Notes: a model not told the origin generated them from the letters alone. A stretch of DNA of 56,117 nucleotides from Anaerolineae bacterium (GCA_025055255.1 JANWYI010000022.1:1-56117); one strand, 5' to 3'; positions 1 to 9,428 are shown, counted from the first letter of the stretch. Program-made: numbers and translations.

Positions 1-923
1 GCGCCGCCGCTGTTGATCAAGCCTGCGCGTCCCATGTAGCTGTTGACGACTTGGTAGCGCGTCAGGTCAATCGGATGATCAGTGGTCAGGTGTGTGTAAA
101 TGCGTTCGTCCAGCTTGCCGTAAGATGAGCCGCCTGTGTTCAGCGCCTTGTAGCCGCCGTTGCCTGTCGGCAGCTTTTGCTTGACCAGATCGGCTTGAAT
201 GGTCACGCCGAGATGATTCGCCTGTCCAGTGATGTCCGCGCTTGTCTCATGGTTGACGCCGTTGACCTTAAAGGCAGGATTGCGCGTGTAGCACCACAGC
301 ACAGTCGCCATGCCCAGCTCATGAGCGCGGTAGAACGCCTCTGAGACTTCCACCAATTGGCGCATGCTGAGCTGATCGCCGAAGTAGATGGTCGCGCCAA
401 CTGCGACGGCGCCCATGTCCCAAGCCTGCTCAACCAAGCCGAACATGACTTGGTCGTGCTTGTTAGGATACGTGAGCAGCTCATTGTGGTTGATCTTGAC
501 GATGAAAGGAATCTTGTGCGCGTATTTGCGCGCCACAGCGCCTAAGACGCCGAAGGTCGAGGCGACGGCGTTGCAGCCGCCTTCAATTGCCAAGCGCACA
601 ATGTTCTCTGGATCGAAATAGGCAGGATTTTTGGCGAACGAGGCGCCTGCGGAATGCTCAACGCCTTGATCAACGGGCAAGATCGAGAGGTAGCCTGTGC
701 CTGCTAAGCGACCAGTGTTGAAAAGCTGCTGCAGGCTGCGCAACACTTGTGGCGGTCGGTCGCTGAGCGCCCAGACGCGGTCTACAAAGTCGGGCGAAGG
801 CAGATGTAGTTGGTCGCGGCTGATGGTCTGGCAGGTGTGGTTTAATAGGTAGTCAGCTTTATCGCCGAGCGCCTGCACGATTTGGTCATAGGTGAGCGCA
901 CGCGGCGCAGTTGCAATAGCCAT
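1..923 (-). CDS. fbaB: Class I fructose-bisphosphate aldolase, FbaB type (3' end cut off)
   Basis: Cytoplasmic aldolase interconverting fructose 1,6-bisphosphate with the two triose phosphates by a Schiff-base mechanism. Translating the minus strand from the ATG at 923 gives about 307 residues that align from memory with the E. coli/archaeal-type FbaB family (about 350 residues). Visible blocks are [20 protein letters not shown] near residue 100, AVGATIYFG, and DLVKQK, which carries the Schiff-base lysine of this family. The ORF runs off the left edge at the conserved [10 protein letters not shown] block, so roughly 40 C-terminal residues lie outside. The start is supported by AGGAG about 8 bases upstream and a promoter at 961-991. 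Confidence 0.95.
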   Translation of the reverse strand, partial: MAIATAPRALTYDQIVQALGDKADYLLNHTCQTISRDQLHLPSPDFVDRVWALSDRPPQVLRSLQQLFNTGRLAGTGYLSILPVDQGVEHSAGASFAKNPAYFDPENIVRLAIEGGCNAVASTFGVLGAVARKYAHKIPFIVKINHNELLTYPNKHDQVMFGLVEQAWDMGAVAVGATIYFGDQLSMRQLVEVSEAFYRAHELGMATVLWCYTRNPAFKVNGVNHETSADITGQANHLGVTIQADLVKQKLPTGNGGYKALNTGGSSYGKLDERIYTHLTTDHPIDLTRYQVVNSYMGRAGLINSGG

Positions 924-960
924 TCCTCATAAACTCCTGAAGCTCAATCGCTTTTTGGTC

Positions 961-991
961 AGTATACCACGCTGCTTGGCGGCGCGTCCAA
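961..991 (-). promoter_or_regulatory. Candidate promoter of fbaB
   Basis: On the minus strand TTGGAC (986-991) is followed after 19 bases by TATACT (961-966). The spacing is longer than the ideal 17, but the -10 is near consensus and lies about 38 bases before the fbaB start. Inference from sequence only. Confidence 0.5.
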
Positions 992-1039
992 GAAAAACAG
1001 GTTTGACCATTGAGACAAAACGGCGCGTCCAGAGAGCGT

Positions 1040-1639
1040 CTAGTTGCTGAAACGCACGCTGATAATGCCCGTTAGACTCTGGCAGAAGCGGTCGCCGTTG
1101 CGCAGCGGCATGACTTCCCAAGCGTAGTCGCCAAAGCCGACAAACAGCTCACGTTTGAAGACAATCGTCGTCTCAGTCGTGTCTGTGATCAAGACGTAGC
1201 GTCTGGAAGGCGAGAGCAGCCAGACGCGGTAACCTTCTGCGCCTTGCACAGCTGTCCACGAGACTTGCGCATCGGTCTGTCGGTCAGCGATTGAGCCTGT
1301 GAGCGGCATGCGGCGCGCAAAAGTCCTGCAGGCGGCATCAAAAGTAGCGCCAAAGGCGATGGTTGGCGGCGCACCAGTCGGCGTCACAGCAAGGAGACCG
1401 AAGTTGTCTGTACGGCGGATGACAGGCGTCACAGTAGGGCGAATTGGCGTCATCGGCAAGGTGGGACGCGGCGTGTTGGTCACAAAGACAGTCGGCGTCC
1501 AAGTTGGCGGCAGTGTGAACGTCGGGCGTGGCGTGTTGCTCGGCGTCGGCGTGAGAGTCGGCGTCGGCTCAGGTGCGCCGCATGAGGTCAACACAGCACT
1601 GATTAGCGCGATGAAGAGCAAGCGTAGCATCTGAGGCAT
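1040..1639 (-). CDS. Small lipoprotein with Thr-Pro linker
   Basis: Predicted envelope lipoprotein of 199 residues, or 196 if the second Met at 1630 is used. The N-terminus is a short signal peptide with lipobox LTSC, so lipidation at that Cys is likely. Residues about 22-70 are a Thr-Pro-rich linker of the kind common in Chloroflexota surface proteins. The C-terminal ~95 residues (VSWTAVQGAEGYRVWL onward) resemble a single fibronectin-III-like beta sandwich. It lies 11 bases downstream of a small membrane protein gene on the same strand, so the two may be cotranscribed. Function unknown. Confidence 0.8.
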   Translation of the reverse strand: MPQMLRLLFIALISAVLTSCGAPEPTPTLTPTPSNTPRPTFTLPPTWTPTVFVTNTPRPTLPMTPIRPTVTPVIRRTDNFGLLAVTPTGAPPTIAFGATFDAACRTFARRMPLTGSIADRQTDAQVSWTAVQGAEGYRVWLLSPSRRYVLITDTTETTIVFKRELFVGFGDYAWEVMPLRNGDRFCQSLTGIISVRFSN

Positions 1640-1650
1640 GGTTCAACCTT

Positions 1651-2061
1651 TCAGGGCGCGCTGAGCGCTTCTGCCAGCAAGAAAAGAGACCAGATCAGCG
1701 CAGCGATGCCGATGAGCGCGCTGATCAGCACGTAGAGCGCCGCTGCTTTACCAACTTGCAACGGGCTTTCGCCAAAATCAAAGCCGACCAGCAAGCGCCA
1801 GCCGAGCCAGTAGGACGCCAAGCCGAGCAGCGCCGTGCCAAGCAGCATAGCATTCGCAAGTGTCACATTCAGCTGATCAGGGCGAATGCGAAAAAGGCTG
1901 TTGAATAAGAGCAAGGCGAGCGCAGCGGTCAAGATCAAGGCGGCGAGCGCAGCAAGCAGAATCCGCACGGCACGAGAACGTCTGCCGAGCCAGTTGGCAA
2001 GGCGCATTAACGGATCGAGGCGCGGCGATGGCTTTGCAGAGACTTTCGATTGTTTGCTCAT
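1651..2061 (-). CDS. Small integral membrane protein, unknown
   Basis: A 136-residue protein with a basic N-terminal tail (about 28 residues) and three hydrophobic segments, near residues 30-52, 65-88 and 105-132. I do not recognise the family. It precedes the lipoprotein gene on the same strand. The start at 2061 is the only ATG before the basic tail. The most one can say is that it is an inner-membrane protein, probably cotranscribed with the lipoprotein. Confidence 0.65.
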   Translation of the reverse strand: MSKQSKVSAKPSPRLDPLMRLANWLGRRSRAVRILLAALAALILTAALALLLFNSLFRIRPDQLNVTLANAMLLGTALLGLASYWLGWRLLVGFDFGESPLQVGKAAALYVLISALIGIAALIWSLFLLAEALSAP

Positions 2062-2191
2062 CTGCCATTCTGCCTATCAGGGCGCAAGTGCGATAGCTGA
2101 ACAGAGCGCTGAGATGTCTCTCAGTCTAACTTATGACCTGCAATTTTTTCAAATCGCAATGCTCGTCAAAAGCGCGCTCACGGCGCAGCGC

Positions 2192-2317
2192 TCACAAGCC
2201 GCGCCGCAGCACATCGGCGAGCGTCTCTGCCACTTGCGCGCCGAGAGCCTGCCATTGGACCCACACCAGTCGCACAATGCGTCCACAACGCTGAGCTAGT
2301 GAAACGTAGCGAGGCAC
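2192..2317 (-). CDS. Possible 41-residue ORF in an otherwise empty interval
   Basis: The interval 2062-2387 holds no obvious gene. The only thing that looks protein-like is a minus-strand frame starting at GTG 2317 and ending TGA 2192-2194. It encodes about 41 residues that could form an amphipathic basic helix (VRLVWVQWQALGAQVAETL). No convincing ribosome-binding site is present and no family is recognised. It could equally be the decayed end of an older gene. No tRNA, terminator or repeat was seen in the rest of the interval. Confidence 0.2.
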   Translation of the reverse strand: MPRYVSLAQRCGRIVRLVWVQWQALGAQVAETLADVLRRGL

Positions 2318-2387
2318 ACATTGGTGGCGCAGCGGTCACTGCTGGCAACGCAAATTTCTGAGAGCGTCTCAAGGCGCTTTTCACAGC

Positions 2388-3617
2388 TCACTCGGCGCTC
2401 TTGTGCTTGCGCGTGTGAAAGTCTCTCAACTTGACGCGGCTGTGCTGTGCCGCCTCACGAAAAATGCGCTCATAAGTGTCAATTGTGCGCTGAAAGTTGA
2501 AAATTGCCTCGATCTCATGGCGCGGCTTAATGTAGCGCTGCCGATTTTCAATCACCTCGCAGATCGCCTCGCCGAAGGCACGCCAATCGCCGCGCGGCGC
2601 AATTTTGCCCATGCCTGTGACCGTCACAGGCACTCTGCCGCCGGGTGTATCGCTCATCACCACTGGTGTGCCGCACAGCATTGCCTCAACCTGCGCTAGG
2701 GCGAAGCACTCAGTATCGCTCGGCAAGACCATCACGTCTAGCGCGGCGTAAAAGTTAGCGAGCGCCTCGCGGCTAGTGATGATGCCGAGAAAGATCAGCT
2801 GATCACGATATTTCTGCACCAAGTCCTGATGTCGCTGCCATGTGTCTTCATACGGAATGTTGTACTGCCCTGCGAAGACGATCCGCGCGTTCGGATACTT
2901 GCGATTGATCACCTCTAGCGAGCGGATCAGGATGTCAGGGCGCTTCTCTTGCACGAATCTGCCTGAGTAGCCGATGATCGGACCGCCATCTTTCTGCCAC
3001 TGCGCGCGCAGCTCGCGGACGCGCTCAGGATTCGGCTGTGGAATGCGAATTGGCGGGTAGTTCGGCACAACTTTATGCATGTACGGACGCAAATAGTAGC
3101 TGTGGTCAGCGTAGTCTTGGCTGTAGGCGATCAGTCGGTAGGCACGGCGCGCCATGATTTTGTAGAGCTGGAAGGTGACGAACTCGATGAAGCGATTCTT
3201 CAAGCCTGCAGGCAGGACTAGGTCGCCATGGTGCGTGTTGACAATGCTCTTGCCTGTCAGCGCCGCGACGATTGCCGCGATCCACGTCTCAAACATCGGC
3301 GTATTGGTGAAGATCAGGTCGTACTTGCGCATGAAGGCGTAGAGCGCAATCGGATAGAACGGCATAATCATGGCGCGGCTGAGCTTAATTGGCGCCCACA
3401 GCCGCACAATGCGCACGCCGTTGATGGTCTCATCGCGCGGCAAGTCGAGGTTGTGGCGCGCGCACAGCACGGTCACTTCATGTCCGCGCGCAGCGAGCGC
3501 CTCAGCTACGTCTTGCACGTGAATGGTGTAGCCTGTGTAGTGTGGAACGTAATAAAGCAGACTGATCAGGATTTTAAGCGGACGACTCTCAGCGGATTCA
3601 GACACTGTGACGCTCAT
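2388..3617 (-). CDS. GT4-family glycosyltransferase
   Basis: GT-B fold retaining glycosyltransferase (409 residues), expected at the cytoplasmic face of the membrane using a nucleotide-sugar donor. The N-terminal acceptor domain starts with the GT4 pattern YYVPHYTGYTIHVQDVAEAL. The C-terminal donor domain has GYSGRFVQEKRPDIL and the nucleotide-sugar EX7E motif in TECFALAQVEAM. Its start overlaps the stop of the upstream flippase-like gene by four bases (ATGA), implying translational coupling. That pairing suggests a role in building or exporting a glycolipid or surface glycan. The acceptor and sugar cannot be told from sequence. Confidence 0.88.
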   Translation of the reverse strand: MSVTVSESAESRPLKILISLLYYVPHYTGYTIHVQDVAEALAARGHEVTVLCARHNLDLPRDETINGVRIVRLWAPIKLSRAMIMPFYPIALYAFMRKYDLIFTNTPMFETWIAAIVAALTGKSIVNTHHGDLVLPAGLKNRFIEFVTFQLYKIMARRAYRLIAYSQDYADHSYYLRPYMHKVVPNYPPIRIPQPNPERVRELRAQWQKDGGPIIGYSGRFVQEKRPDILIRSLEVINRKYPNARIVFAGQYNIPYEDTWQRHQDLVQKYRDQLIFLGIITSREALANFYAALDVMVLPSDTECFALAQVEAMLCGTPVVMSDTPGGRVPVTVTGMGKIAPRGDWRAFGEAICEVIENRQRYIKPRHEIEAIFNFQRTIDTYERIFREAAQHSRVKLRDFHTRKHKSAE

Positions 3618-4669
3618 CCTTCTGCAGTCGGTAGCTCGGAGACAGGTTGTACAGCAGGCTTGCGTATGACAGCGTCACGCGCTGTGCGGAAGACTTCGCG
3701 CAGCGAGACGCGCTCGTGCAGCAAGCCGATGTAGCCGAACAGCACATAGCACGCCGCGTTGACCAAGTGCAACACAACAGCGAAGGCGAAGGCGCGCTCT
3801 TGCGGCAAGCCGTTGGCAGGATCGACCATGCCGCTCAGTTGCAAGCCGACGATGATCGCCGCCTCAAACGGTCCGACGCTGCCTGGCACTGCTGGCAGAG
3901 CAATTGCTAGTGCTGCCGCCGCGATCATCAGCAGCGCCGCTGCCCAATTTGGCTGGTCGTAAAAGGCGAAGAGCAGCACATAGCCTGCCACAATGGATGC
4001 TGCCCATGCCCAAACTGACCACCACAGCGAATAGCCGACGCCGCGCAGCGATCCGAGCGGCGCAATGCCGTCTAGCACTTTATCGGCAAGGCTGCGGACG
4101 CCTAGCCGCTCCAAGAACGGCAAAATTTTCAAGAAAAAGTTCACAATGGCATGTGTCAAGTGCCGCCGCGCCGCGAAAAATGCTAAGACGAACATGCCTG
4201 AGACCGAGACAACTCCGATCAGTTGTGCACTGACCTGCACCTCGCTTGGCACGTCTGTCAATTGGACAGCGATTACCACTAGGACGACGACTGCCAGCAG
4301 GTCAATCAGGCGCTCAACCACGACGCTGCTGAGCGCTGTGAACATTGAGATCGGTGGCTTCAGGCGTGTGACCAAGTAAGCGCGCGCTACCTCGCCCAGA
4401 CGCAACGGCAACCATGCGTTCAAAAAATAGCTAATGTTGGTAATGTGGAAGCTGTGTGTCGTTGTGAGACGCTCATTCAGCAGAAAGCGCCATCGCAAGC
4501 CGCGAAACCATAGTCCAAGTCCCATCAGCGCGCCGCAAGGCAGCACCCACACATAGCGCCCACTCGCTAATTCATCGCCGATCCTTGACAGATCGTTGCC
4601 GTGCAGCGCATAGGCAAGTGTTGCTACGCTGATGATTACGCCCAAGACCACGCTTTGCCAGCGCTTCAT
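3614..4669 (-). CDS. Flippase-like membrane protein (UPF0104 / LPG-synthase TM family)
   Basis: Polytopic membrane protein of 351 residues. The arrangement matches the lysylphosphatidylglycerol synthase transmembrane / AglD-like family: an N-terminal helix, a GLWFRGLRWRFLL segment, WLPLRLGEVARAYLV, and a C-terminal LPAVPGSVGPFEAAI block with the family's PGxxGxxE signature. Members occur with glycosyltransferases and are thought to move or modify lipid-linked substrates. It is the first gene of a two-gene unit, with a 4-base overlap to the downstream GT4 gene. A GAGG stretch precedes the ATG at 4669. A TACAAT -10-like element on this strand lies at 4752-4757 in the divergent intergenic region. 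Confidence 0.82.
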   Translation of the reverse strand: MKRWQSVVLGVIISVATLAYALHGNDLSRIGDELASGRYVWVLPCGALMGLGLWFRGLRWRFLLNERLTTTHSFHITNISYFLNAWLPLRLGEVARAYLVTRLKPPISMFTALSSVVVERLIDLLAVVVLVVIAVQLTDVPSEVQVSAQLIGVVSVSGMFVLAFFAARRHLTHAIVNFFLKILPFLERLGVRSLADKVLDGIAPLGSLRGVGYSLWWSVWAWAASIVAGYVLLFAFYDQPNWAAALLMIAAAALAIALPAVPGSVGPFEAAIIVGLQLSGMVDPANGLPQERAFAFAVVLHLVNAACYVLFGYIGLLHERVSLREVFRTARDAVIRKPAVQPVSELPTAEG

Positions 4670-4883
4670 TCACTGTGCCTCGTTTCAGAAATTCCGCCTT
4701 ATTTACACACCATGCCTGCTGAAGACGCACTGTCTTTGCAAGAGCTACGCCATTGTACCACAAGCTGTGCCGATGCAGCCGCTTTTTAATTTTCAGGGCG
4801 CTTTTTATCGGAGTGCGCTACACAAGGCAGGAGCGTCTGTGGTAAACTTGAATGTAGTGTTGGCAGGCACGGCATGGCAGGAT

Positions 4884-5870
4884 ATGACCTTTAGACGCGC
4901 GCTTGTGACAGGCGCAAACGGCTTCATTGGCGCAGCCTTGACGGCTGAACTTTTGCGACGCGGCATCGCAGTGCGCGCCATGTGTCGTACGCCGCGCAAG
5001 GGCGCTGCGCTGGCAGAGCAAGGTGCTGAAGTCGTCAGCGGCGACGTTCAGGATCGCGCGCGATTGACCGAGTTAGCGCGCGGCTGCGATGTTTTCTTTC
5101 ATGTTGCCGCAGCAATGAATGGCACGGCTGCTTATACCTACAATGTGAACGTGCTCGGCGCACAGAACGCCGTCTTAGCGGCAAGTGAGGCAGGCTGCGC
5201 GCGTTTTGTCCATGTCAGCACAATTGCTGTCTACGGCTTTCAGGTGCGTGGCACAGTGCGCGAGGATCAGCCGTTGCAGCCTTCGCGCGACGATTACTAC
5301 GCGCTCTCAAAGGCGCTCGGCGAGCGCCTTGTGCAGCGCGAAGCAGCGCGCACAGGCATTCCGTTGACGATCATCCGTCCTGCTTACGTCTACGGCGAAG
5401 GCTCGCAGCTGTGGTCGCGGCGACTGTATGAGTTGGCGCAGCAAATGCCCATCTGGCTTGTAGATGGTGGACGCGGCAACGCGCATCCAATCTACATTGG
5501 TGATTTGTGTGACCTGCTGATTTGCGCTGCAGAGCATCCGAAGGCTGCAGGCGAAATTTTCAACGCTGCGCCTGATCCTGCGCCGACATGGGCAGAGTTT
5601 CTAGGGCATTACGCGCGTATGGCAGGCAAATCAGGCAGTTTGACTGTGCCTACGTCGCTTTTGAAGGCTGTAGCGCCACTAGTGACGGCGTTTACGCGCT
5701 TGCGCGGCGTGCCATTTGACCTTGCAGGCTACCTAGACATGCTTGCGCACAACGCGACCTACAGCATGGCGAAGGCGCGAGAGTTGCTCGATTGGCAGGC
5801 GCGCACCTCGCTCGAAGAAGGTATGAGGCGCACGGAACCCTGGCTGCGGCGCCGACATTATTCAGGATAA
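4884..5870 (+). CDS. NAD-dependent epimerase/dehydratase (extended SDR)
   Basis: Extended short-chain dehydrogenase/reductase of about 328 residues. The N-terminal Rossmann motif is TGANGFIGAAL. The active-site Tyr-x3-Lys is YYALSKALGERLVQREAAR with a preceding Ser/Thr (VSTIAVYG), and the C-terminal substrate domain is present. The frame is open far upstream to 4632, but family proteins begin immediately before the glycine-rich loop, so the ATG at 4884 is preferred. The substrate is probably a nucleotide sugar or a sterol/carotenoid-like alcohol; the sequence does not decide. It is divergent from the flippase-like gene and is followed by a forward run of envelope-related genes. Confidence 0.85.
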   Translation: MTFRRALVTGANGFIGAALTAELLRRGIAVRAMCRTPRKGAALAEQGAEVVSGDVQDRARLTELARGCDVFFHVAAAMNGTAAYTYNVNVLGAQNAVLAASEAGCARFVHVSTIAVYGFQVRGTVREDQPLQPSRDDYYALSKALGERLVQREAARTGIPLTIIRPAYVYGEGSQLWSRRLYELAQQMPIWLVDGGRGNAHPIYIGDLCDLLICAAEHPKAAGEIFNAAPDPAPTWAEFLGHYARMAGKSGSLTVPTSLLKAVAPLVTAFTRLRGVPFDLAGYLDMLAHNATYSMAKARELLDWQARTSLEEGMRRTEPWLRRRHYSG

Positions 5871-5897
5871 CGAAGGCGTGAGTTTAGCGAGGTGCCG

Positions 5898-6962
5898 ATG
5901 CAGCGCAACGTAAATTTTCGGAACAGTTTTGGCGGCTTGCTCAGCTTGATTAGCTTGGCGCTTGCGACGCTCGCTTGCAACTTAGGTGTTTCAGCTGTGC
6001 CAACGCCGACGCCATTCGTGATTATAACGCCGCCTGTTATTGTTGTGACCGCCACGCCGACGCTGCGTCTGCCTACGCCTACGCAAGTTTTCGCACCGCC
6101 GACCCAAGTCGTCTGTGTGCCGAACACAGCTTGGCAAGTTTACTTCGTGCGGCAAGGTGACACATTGGCAAGCATTGCCGCGCGCAGTGGCACAACCGTT
6201 GCTGCACTGATGCAGGCGAACTGTCTGACCAATCCTGACCTGATCTTTGTTGGACAGGCGCTGCGCGTGCCGCGCCAGCCTGTCATCATCACGCCGACAG
6301 CGCCTCGCACGCCTACGCCGACTGGTCTGCGCATTAGCGGCATCTCAATAGAGCCTTCTATTCAGCACAGTCCTGGACAGTTTCAAGTAGCGCCTGGTAT
6401 GGTGACGCTGCGCGCAGTAGGCGTGAGCGGCGCTGTGCGCGTTGGTTACTACTTGCAGCAGATCGGCATTGGCGCGCCTGTGCTGATTGGCGAGAGCACC
6501 ACGCCGCAAGATGGCTTCGCTGTGCAATGGCTCGTCACAGCAGGTAATCTCTCAGCGCAGCTGTGGGCAGTCGCTGTGGCAGCGAACAACCAAGTGGCAG
6601 AGACGCCGCGCTTGATCGTCTTCACAGAGTCAGCTGTTGCGCCGACGATTGGCGTCCTGAGCGTCACGCCGTCACAGCCTGATCCACTGGAGCCTGCTGT
6701 GCGCATTTTGCCGATTGGTCAAGTGTTGCTGACCGTCTCAGGCGTCACCAATGCCACCAAAGTGCAGTTCTACTTTGTAGATCAGCGACCGGGCAACATG
6801 CCGATCTTGCTGGGCGAGGACAGCAACTTTAATGACGGCGTCGGCATTATTTTCAACACCACGCCGTTCAGCAGCGTGCCACGCGGCTTGGTCTGGGCGC
6901 AGGCGATCAACGCGCTAGGGCAAACAGCGACCACTGCCAGCTTGCCGATTGTCATCCGCTAG
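5898..6962 (+). CDS. LysM-domain lipoprotein
   Basis: Predicted surface lipoprotein (about 354 residues). The signal peptide ends in LATLAC, followed by a Thr-Pro-rich stretch. A single LysM peptidoglycan-binding domain spans about residues 78-125 (YFVRQGDTLASIAARSGTT, then LIFVGQALRVP). A second Thr-Pro linker leads to two Ig-like beta domains (about 145-245 and 245-354). The Met at 5898 leaves a conventional signal peptide; the one at 5892 adds two residues. The next gene begins 4 bases after the stop, so they are likely cotranscribed. A peptidoglycan-tethered structural or binding role is inferred. Confidence 0.85.
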   Translation: MQRNVNFRNSFGGLLSLISLALATLACNLGVSAVPTPTPFVIITPPVIVVTATPTLRLPTPTQVFAPPTQVVCVPNTAWQVYFVRQGDTLASIAARSGTTVAALMQANCLTNPDLIFVGQALRVPRQPVIITPTAPRTPTPTGLRISGISIEPSIQHSPGQFQVAPGMVTLRAVGVSGAVRVGYYLQQIGIGAPVLIGESTTPQDGFAVQWLVTAGNLSAQLWAVAVAANNQVAETPRLIVFTESAVAPTIGVLSVTPSQPDPLEPAVRILPIGQVLLTVSGVTNATKVQFYFVDQRPGNMPILLGEDSNFNDGVGIIFNTTPFSSVPRGLVWAQAINALGQTATTASLPIVIR

Positions 6963-6966
6963 GGCG

Positions 6967-7845
6967 ATGAGCGCGCTGCTGATTGGCGTCGCTATTGTCT
7001 TGATCGGCGCACTAGTGTGGTATCTGTTCATCGCCACAGAAGGTGTGTATCTGGGAAAGCGCGTGGTCATCGCGTTGTATGATCTGTATGCGAAACGTTA
7101 TGATTATATCAAAGGCTTTGATGAGGAGTGGGAACTGCAGACGTTAGCGGCGCCACTGGCAAAGGCGCTAGGCGATGTGCCACAGCCGTTGATCTTAGAC
7201 GTGGCGACTGGCACAGGACGTTTGCCGCACTTGCTGCGCCGCGTCCCAAACTTCAAAGGCAAGATCATTGGCTTGGACGCGAGCTGGCAAATGTTGCGCG
7301 TTGCAGCGGCAAAATTAGGCAAGACGCAGCGCATTGTGCTGCTCCATCAGGACGCGACACAGTTGCCGTTTGCTGATGAGACGTTTGACGCTGTGACGTG
7401 CCTAGAGGCGTTAGAGTTTCTGCCTGACCAAGCAGCGGCGCTTGCTGAGATTGTCCGTGTGGCGCGCGTAGGTGCGCCAATCTTGCTGACCAATCGGCGT
7501 GGCATGTATGCGTGGCTGATGCGCGGCAAGGTGCAGCCAAGCGAGGCATTTGCCGAGTCGTTGTACGCTTATGGACTGGATCAGGTTGAGGTTGAGACGT
7601 GGCAGGTTGAATATGACCTGGTCTGGGCAATCAAAGGCGGCACTGCAGCCAAGTCGGCGCGTCCCCAGACGTGGCAAGCAGCACTGCGCTGTCCGTATTG
7701 CAACTGTACAGGTTTTCAAGCGGCACGCGAGCAGACGTTGCGCTGCTCACATTGTGAGAAAGCGCTCAGTTTCACAGCAGAAGGCATTCTGCCTTACGCA
7801 GCGGCACTCAAACAGCACGAAGGAGCGCTAAGGACGTTCGATTAG
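6967..7845 (+). CDS. Membrane-anchored SAM-dependent methyltransferase with C-terminal zinc ribbon
   Basis: Class I methyltransferase of about 292 residues. An N-terminal hydrophobic helix (ALLIGVAIVLIGALVWYLFI) should anchor it to the membrane. The SAM-binding motif I is ILDVATGTGRL, followed by acidic motif II (IIGLDASWQML) and a post-motif region DATQLPFADETFDAV, all typical of the Methyltransf_11/UbiE-like group. Unusually, the last ~60 residues carry two Cys pairs (CPYCNC and CSHC) that form a probable zinc ribbon. It starts 4 bases after the LysM lipoprotein stop. Substrate unknown; with menA elsewhere in the window a quinone role is possible but unsupported. Confidence 0.82.
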   Translation: MSALLIGVAIVLIGALVWYLFIATEGVYLGKRVVIALYDLYAKRYDYIKGFDEEWELQTLAAPLAKALGDVPQPLILDVATGTGRLPHLLRRVPNFKGKIIGLDASWQMLRVAAAKLGKTQRIVLLHQDATQLPFADETFDAVTCLEALEFLPDQAAALAEIVRVARVGAPILLTNRRGMYAWLMRGKVQPSEAFAESLYAYGLDQVEVETWQVEYDLVWAIKGGTAAKSARPQTWQAALRCPYCNCTGFQAAREQTLRCSHCEKALSFTAEGILPYAAALKQHEGALRTFD

Positions 7846-7860
7846 TTTGGGAAGCGTGAT

Positions 7861-8793
7861 GTGAAGGCACTCTGGGCATGGGCGCAGCAGCGTTTCCCTG
7901 CTCTGGATGAGCGACATCCAGTAGCGCAGCGCGAAACGCGCTTTATGCCGAGCCTGATGCCTGACTGGGTGAGACGCTTCACCAACTTTTGGACGTTAGT
8001 CGGCTTCGCAGCGCTGATTCATGGCGTCTTATTTTGTGTGGCTGCTGTGCTGTATAGCTTGCTCAGCCCTGACCTGATTCCGCTCATTTCGCCATTTCTG
8101 ACGCCTTTCGGCACGCCGATCATCCTCGCTGTGCTGCACACAGTGCTTTACTGGGCGCTGCTGTTCGGCGTGAGCAGGCACATGGCGCATAGCTTCAGCT
8201 GTGAGTTAGAAGCACAGCGATGGAGCGTGCTGCGTTTGACACCTTATTCGAGTGACACGCTTGCGCTCGTTAAAGTGCTTGTGGTCGTTAGAGCGTGGTA
8301 CGGCGTGCTGCGTGTGCTGTTCGCCTTGCGCAGCTGTGCGCTGATCATCTTACCTCTCGCTTTCGCGGCGCAGCGCAGCCGCGAAGCTGGTGCGCTCAGC
8401 AGCTTGGACGTAATCAGCGCAGCAACTTTCCTCGTGCAGCCGTTCACTGAGACGTTCATGGTCGCTGCACTGAGCCTGCTGAGCGCTATTCTGGTGCAGC
8501 AGCCGCGCTGGGCAAGGCTGTGCGCTTATGGTGCGCTCATCTTGAGCGTTGGCGCGCTCAATGGCTTACTCAGCATGTGGCTGACCTTCAACGCGCCAAT
8601 GGGCGCCCTGGCAGGTTTGCTCTTGCCTGTTGGTCATTGGACGCCGTTAATTGTGACAGCTTTTCCGCCGCACAGCGTCGCGCTACACGCCGTGCAGACG
8701 TTCGTCCTTGCGCTGACAACTGTTTTTTTACCGTTGCTGATTGGCACAATTGCCTTTGGCGTCAGCCTGTGGCGGTTACGGCAACTTGCCTAG
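7861..8793 (+). CDS. Polytopic membrane protein, possibly ABC-2-type permease-like
   Basis: A 310-residue protein starting at GTG 7861, 15 bases after the methyltransferase gene. About six hydrophobic segments are visible. Between the second and third pair is an amphipathic stretch ELEAQRWSVLRLTPYSSDTL followed by ALVKVLVV. This resembles the coupling segment of Chloroflexota ABC-2-like permeases (family knowledge, weak). No ATPase gene lies next to it. Its TAG stop directly abuts the stop of the convergent DUF427 gene, leaving no intergenic space. Confidence 0.65.
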   Translation: MKALWAWAQQRFPALDERHPVAQRETRFMPSLMPDWVRRFTNFWTLVGFAALIHGVLFCVAAVLYSLLSPDLIPLISPFLTPFGTPIILAVLHTVLYWALLFGVSRHMAHSFSCELEAQRWSVLRLTPYSSDTLALVKVLVVVRAWYGVLRVLFALRSCALIILPLAFAAQRSREAGALSSLDVISAATFLVQPFTETFMVAALSLLSAILVQQPRWARLCAYGALILSVGALNGLLSMWLTFNAPMGALAGLLLPVGHWTPLIVTAFPPHSVALHAVQTFVLALTTVFLPLLIGTIAFGVSLWRLRQLA

Positions 8794-9270
8794 CTACCAG
8801 CCAGCAGTGCCGAGTGCGCCCTTAAACGGTCCGACAAGGTCGCTCGTGATCCAGCCGCCGTAGAAATCGCCTGCTTGCGGTTGCACCAGCTCGTCATCTA
8901 CATAGCAAGCGTCTACGCGACTAGCGTAGAAAGCGACGTAGTCTTTCAAAGCGGCGTAAGCGGCATTAGGCGCAGGGTAGTACCATGCCGCAGCAACAGC
9001 GCGCTTTTCGCCGACGACAATGGTATAATATGACGCGGCACCTTTGTACTCGCAGTAGGTGCGCCGATCTATCGGCTGCAAGTATTGTCGCTGCACGTCC
9101 TGCGGCGGAAAATAGTAAGTTGGCGGATGACTGGTCTCCAAGACGCGCAGTCCATTGCGCGTCTCGGCAATCAGGACGCCGTTGAAGAACACGCGCAAGT
9201 GCCTGCTTGTCGGCTCAAGGCGTGGCGGACGTGGATAGTCCCAGACGGACTCTTTAGGTTGCTGGCTCAT
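8794..9270 (-). CDS. DUF427 domain protein
   Basis: A 158-residue protein matching the DUF427 family. It has VFFNGVLIAETRNGLRVLET, the tract YYFPPQDVQ, the block CEYKGAASYYTI and the C-terminal AWYYPAPNAAY with YAALKDYVAFY. DUF427 proteins are small beta-rich cytoplasmic proteins of unknown biochemical role. The Met at 9270 is preferred; an upstream in-frame start at 9285 exists. It is convergent with the membrane protein gene and divergent from the oxidase cluster. Confidence 0.85.
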   Translation of the reverse strand: MSQQPKESVWDYPRPPRLEPTSRHLRVFFNGVLIAETRNGLRVLETSHPPTYYFPPQDVQRQYLQPIDRRTYCEYKGAASYYTIVVGEKRAVAAAWYYPAPNAAYAALKDYVAFYASRVDACYVDDELVQPQAGDFYGGWITSDLVGPFKGALGTAGW

Positions 9271-9422
9271 GACCAAGTCTCTCAAATGCGCGATACATGG
9301 CTGTTGGCAATTTTAGCAGACTGCGAAGGCTTGAGCGGCGACTTTTTAAGGCGAGTCTAATCAGCTGCGCTCAAAAATTGGTGTCCACCAAATTCGCATT
9401 AGCTTATTTCGCGCAGGCTCGG

Positions 9423-9428
9423 TATAAT
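9423..9428 (+). promoter_or_regulatory. Consensus -10 element upstream of the cox cluster
   Basis: A perfect TATAAT lies 66 bases before the coxB start, in the 209-base divergent interval. No good -35 is visible at 17 bases (the hexamer is TAGCTT), so an activator or an alternative sigma factor could be involved. Inference. Confidence 0.45.
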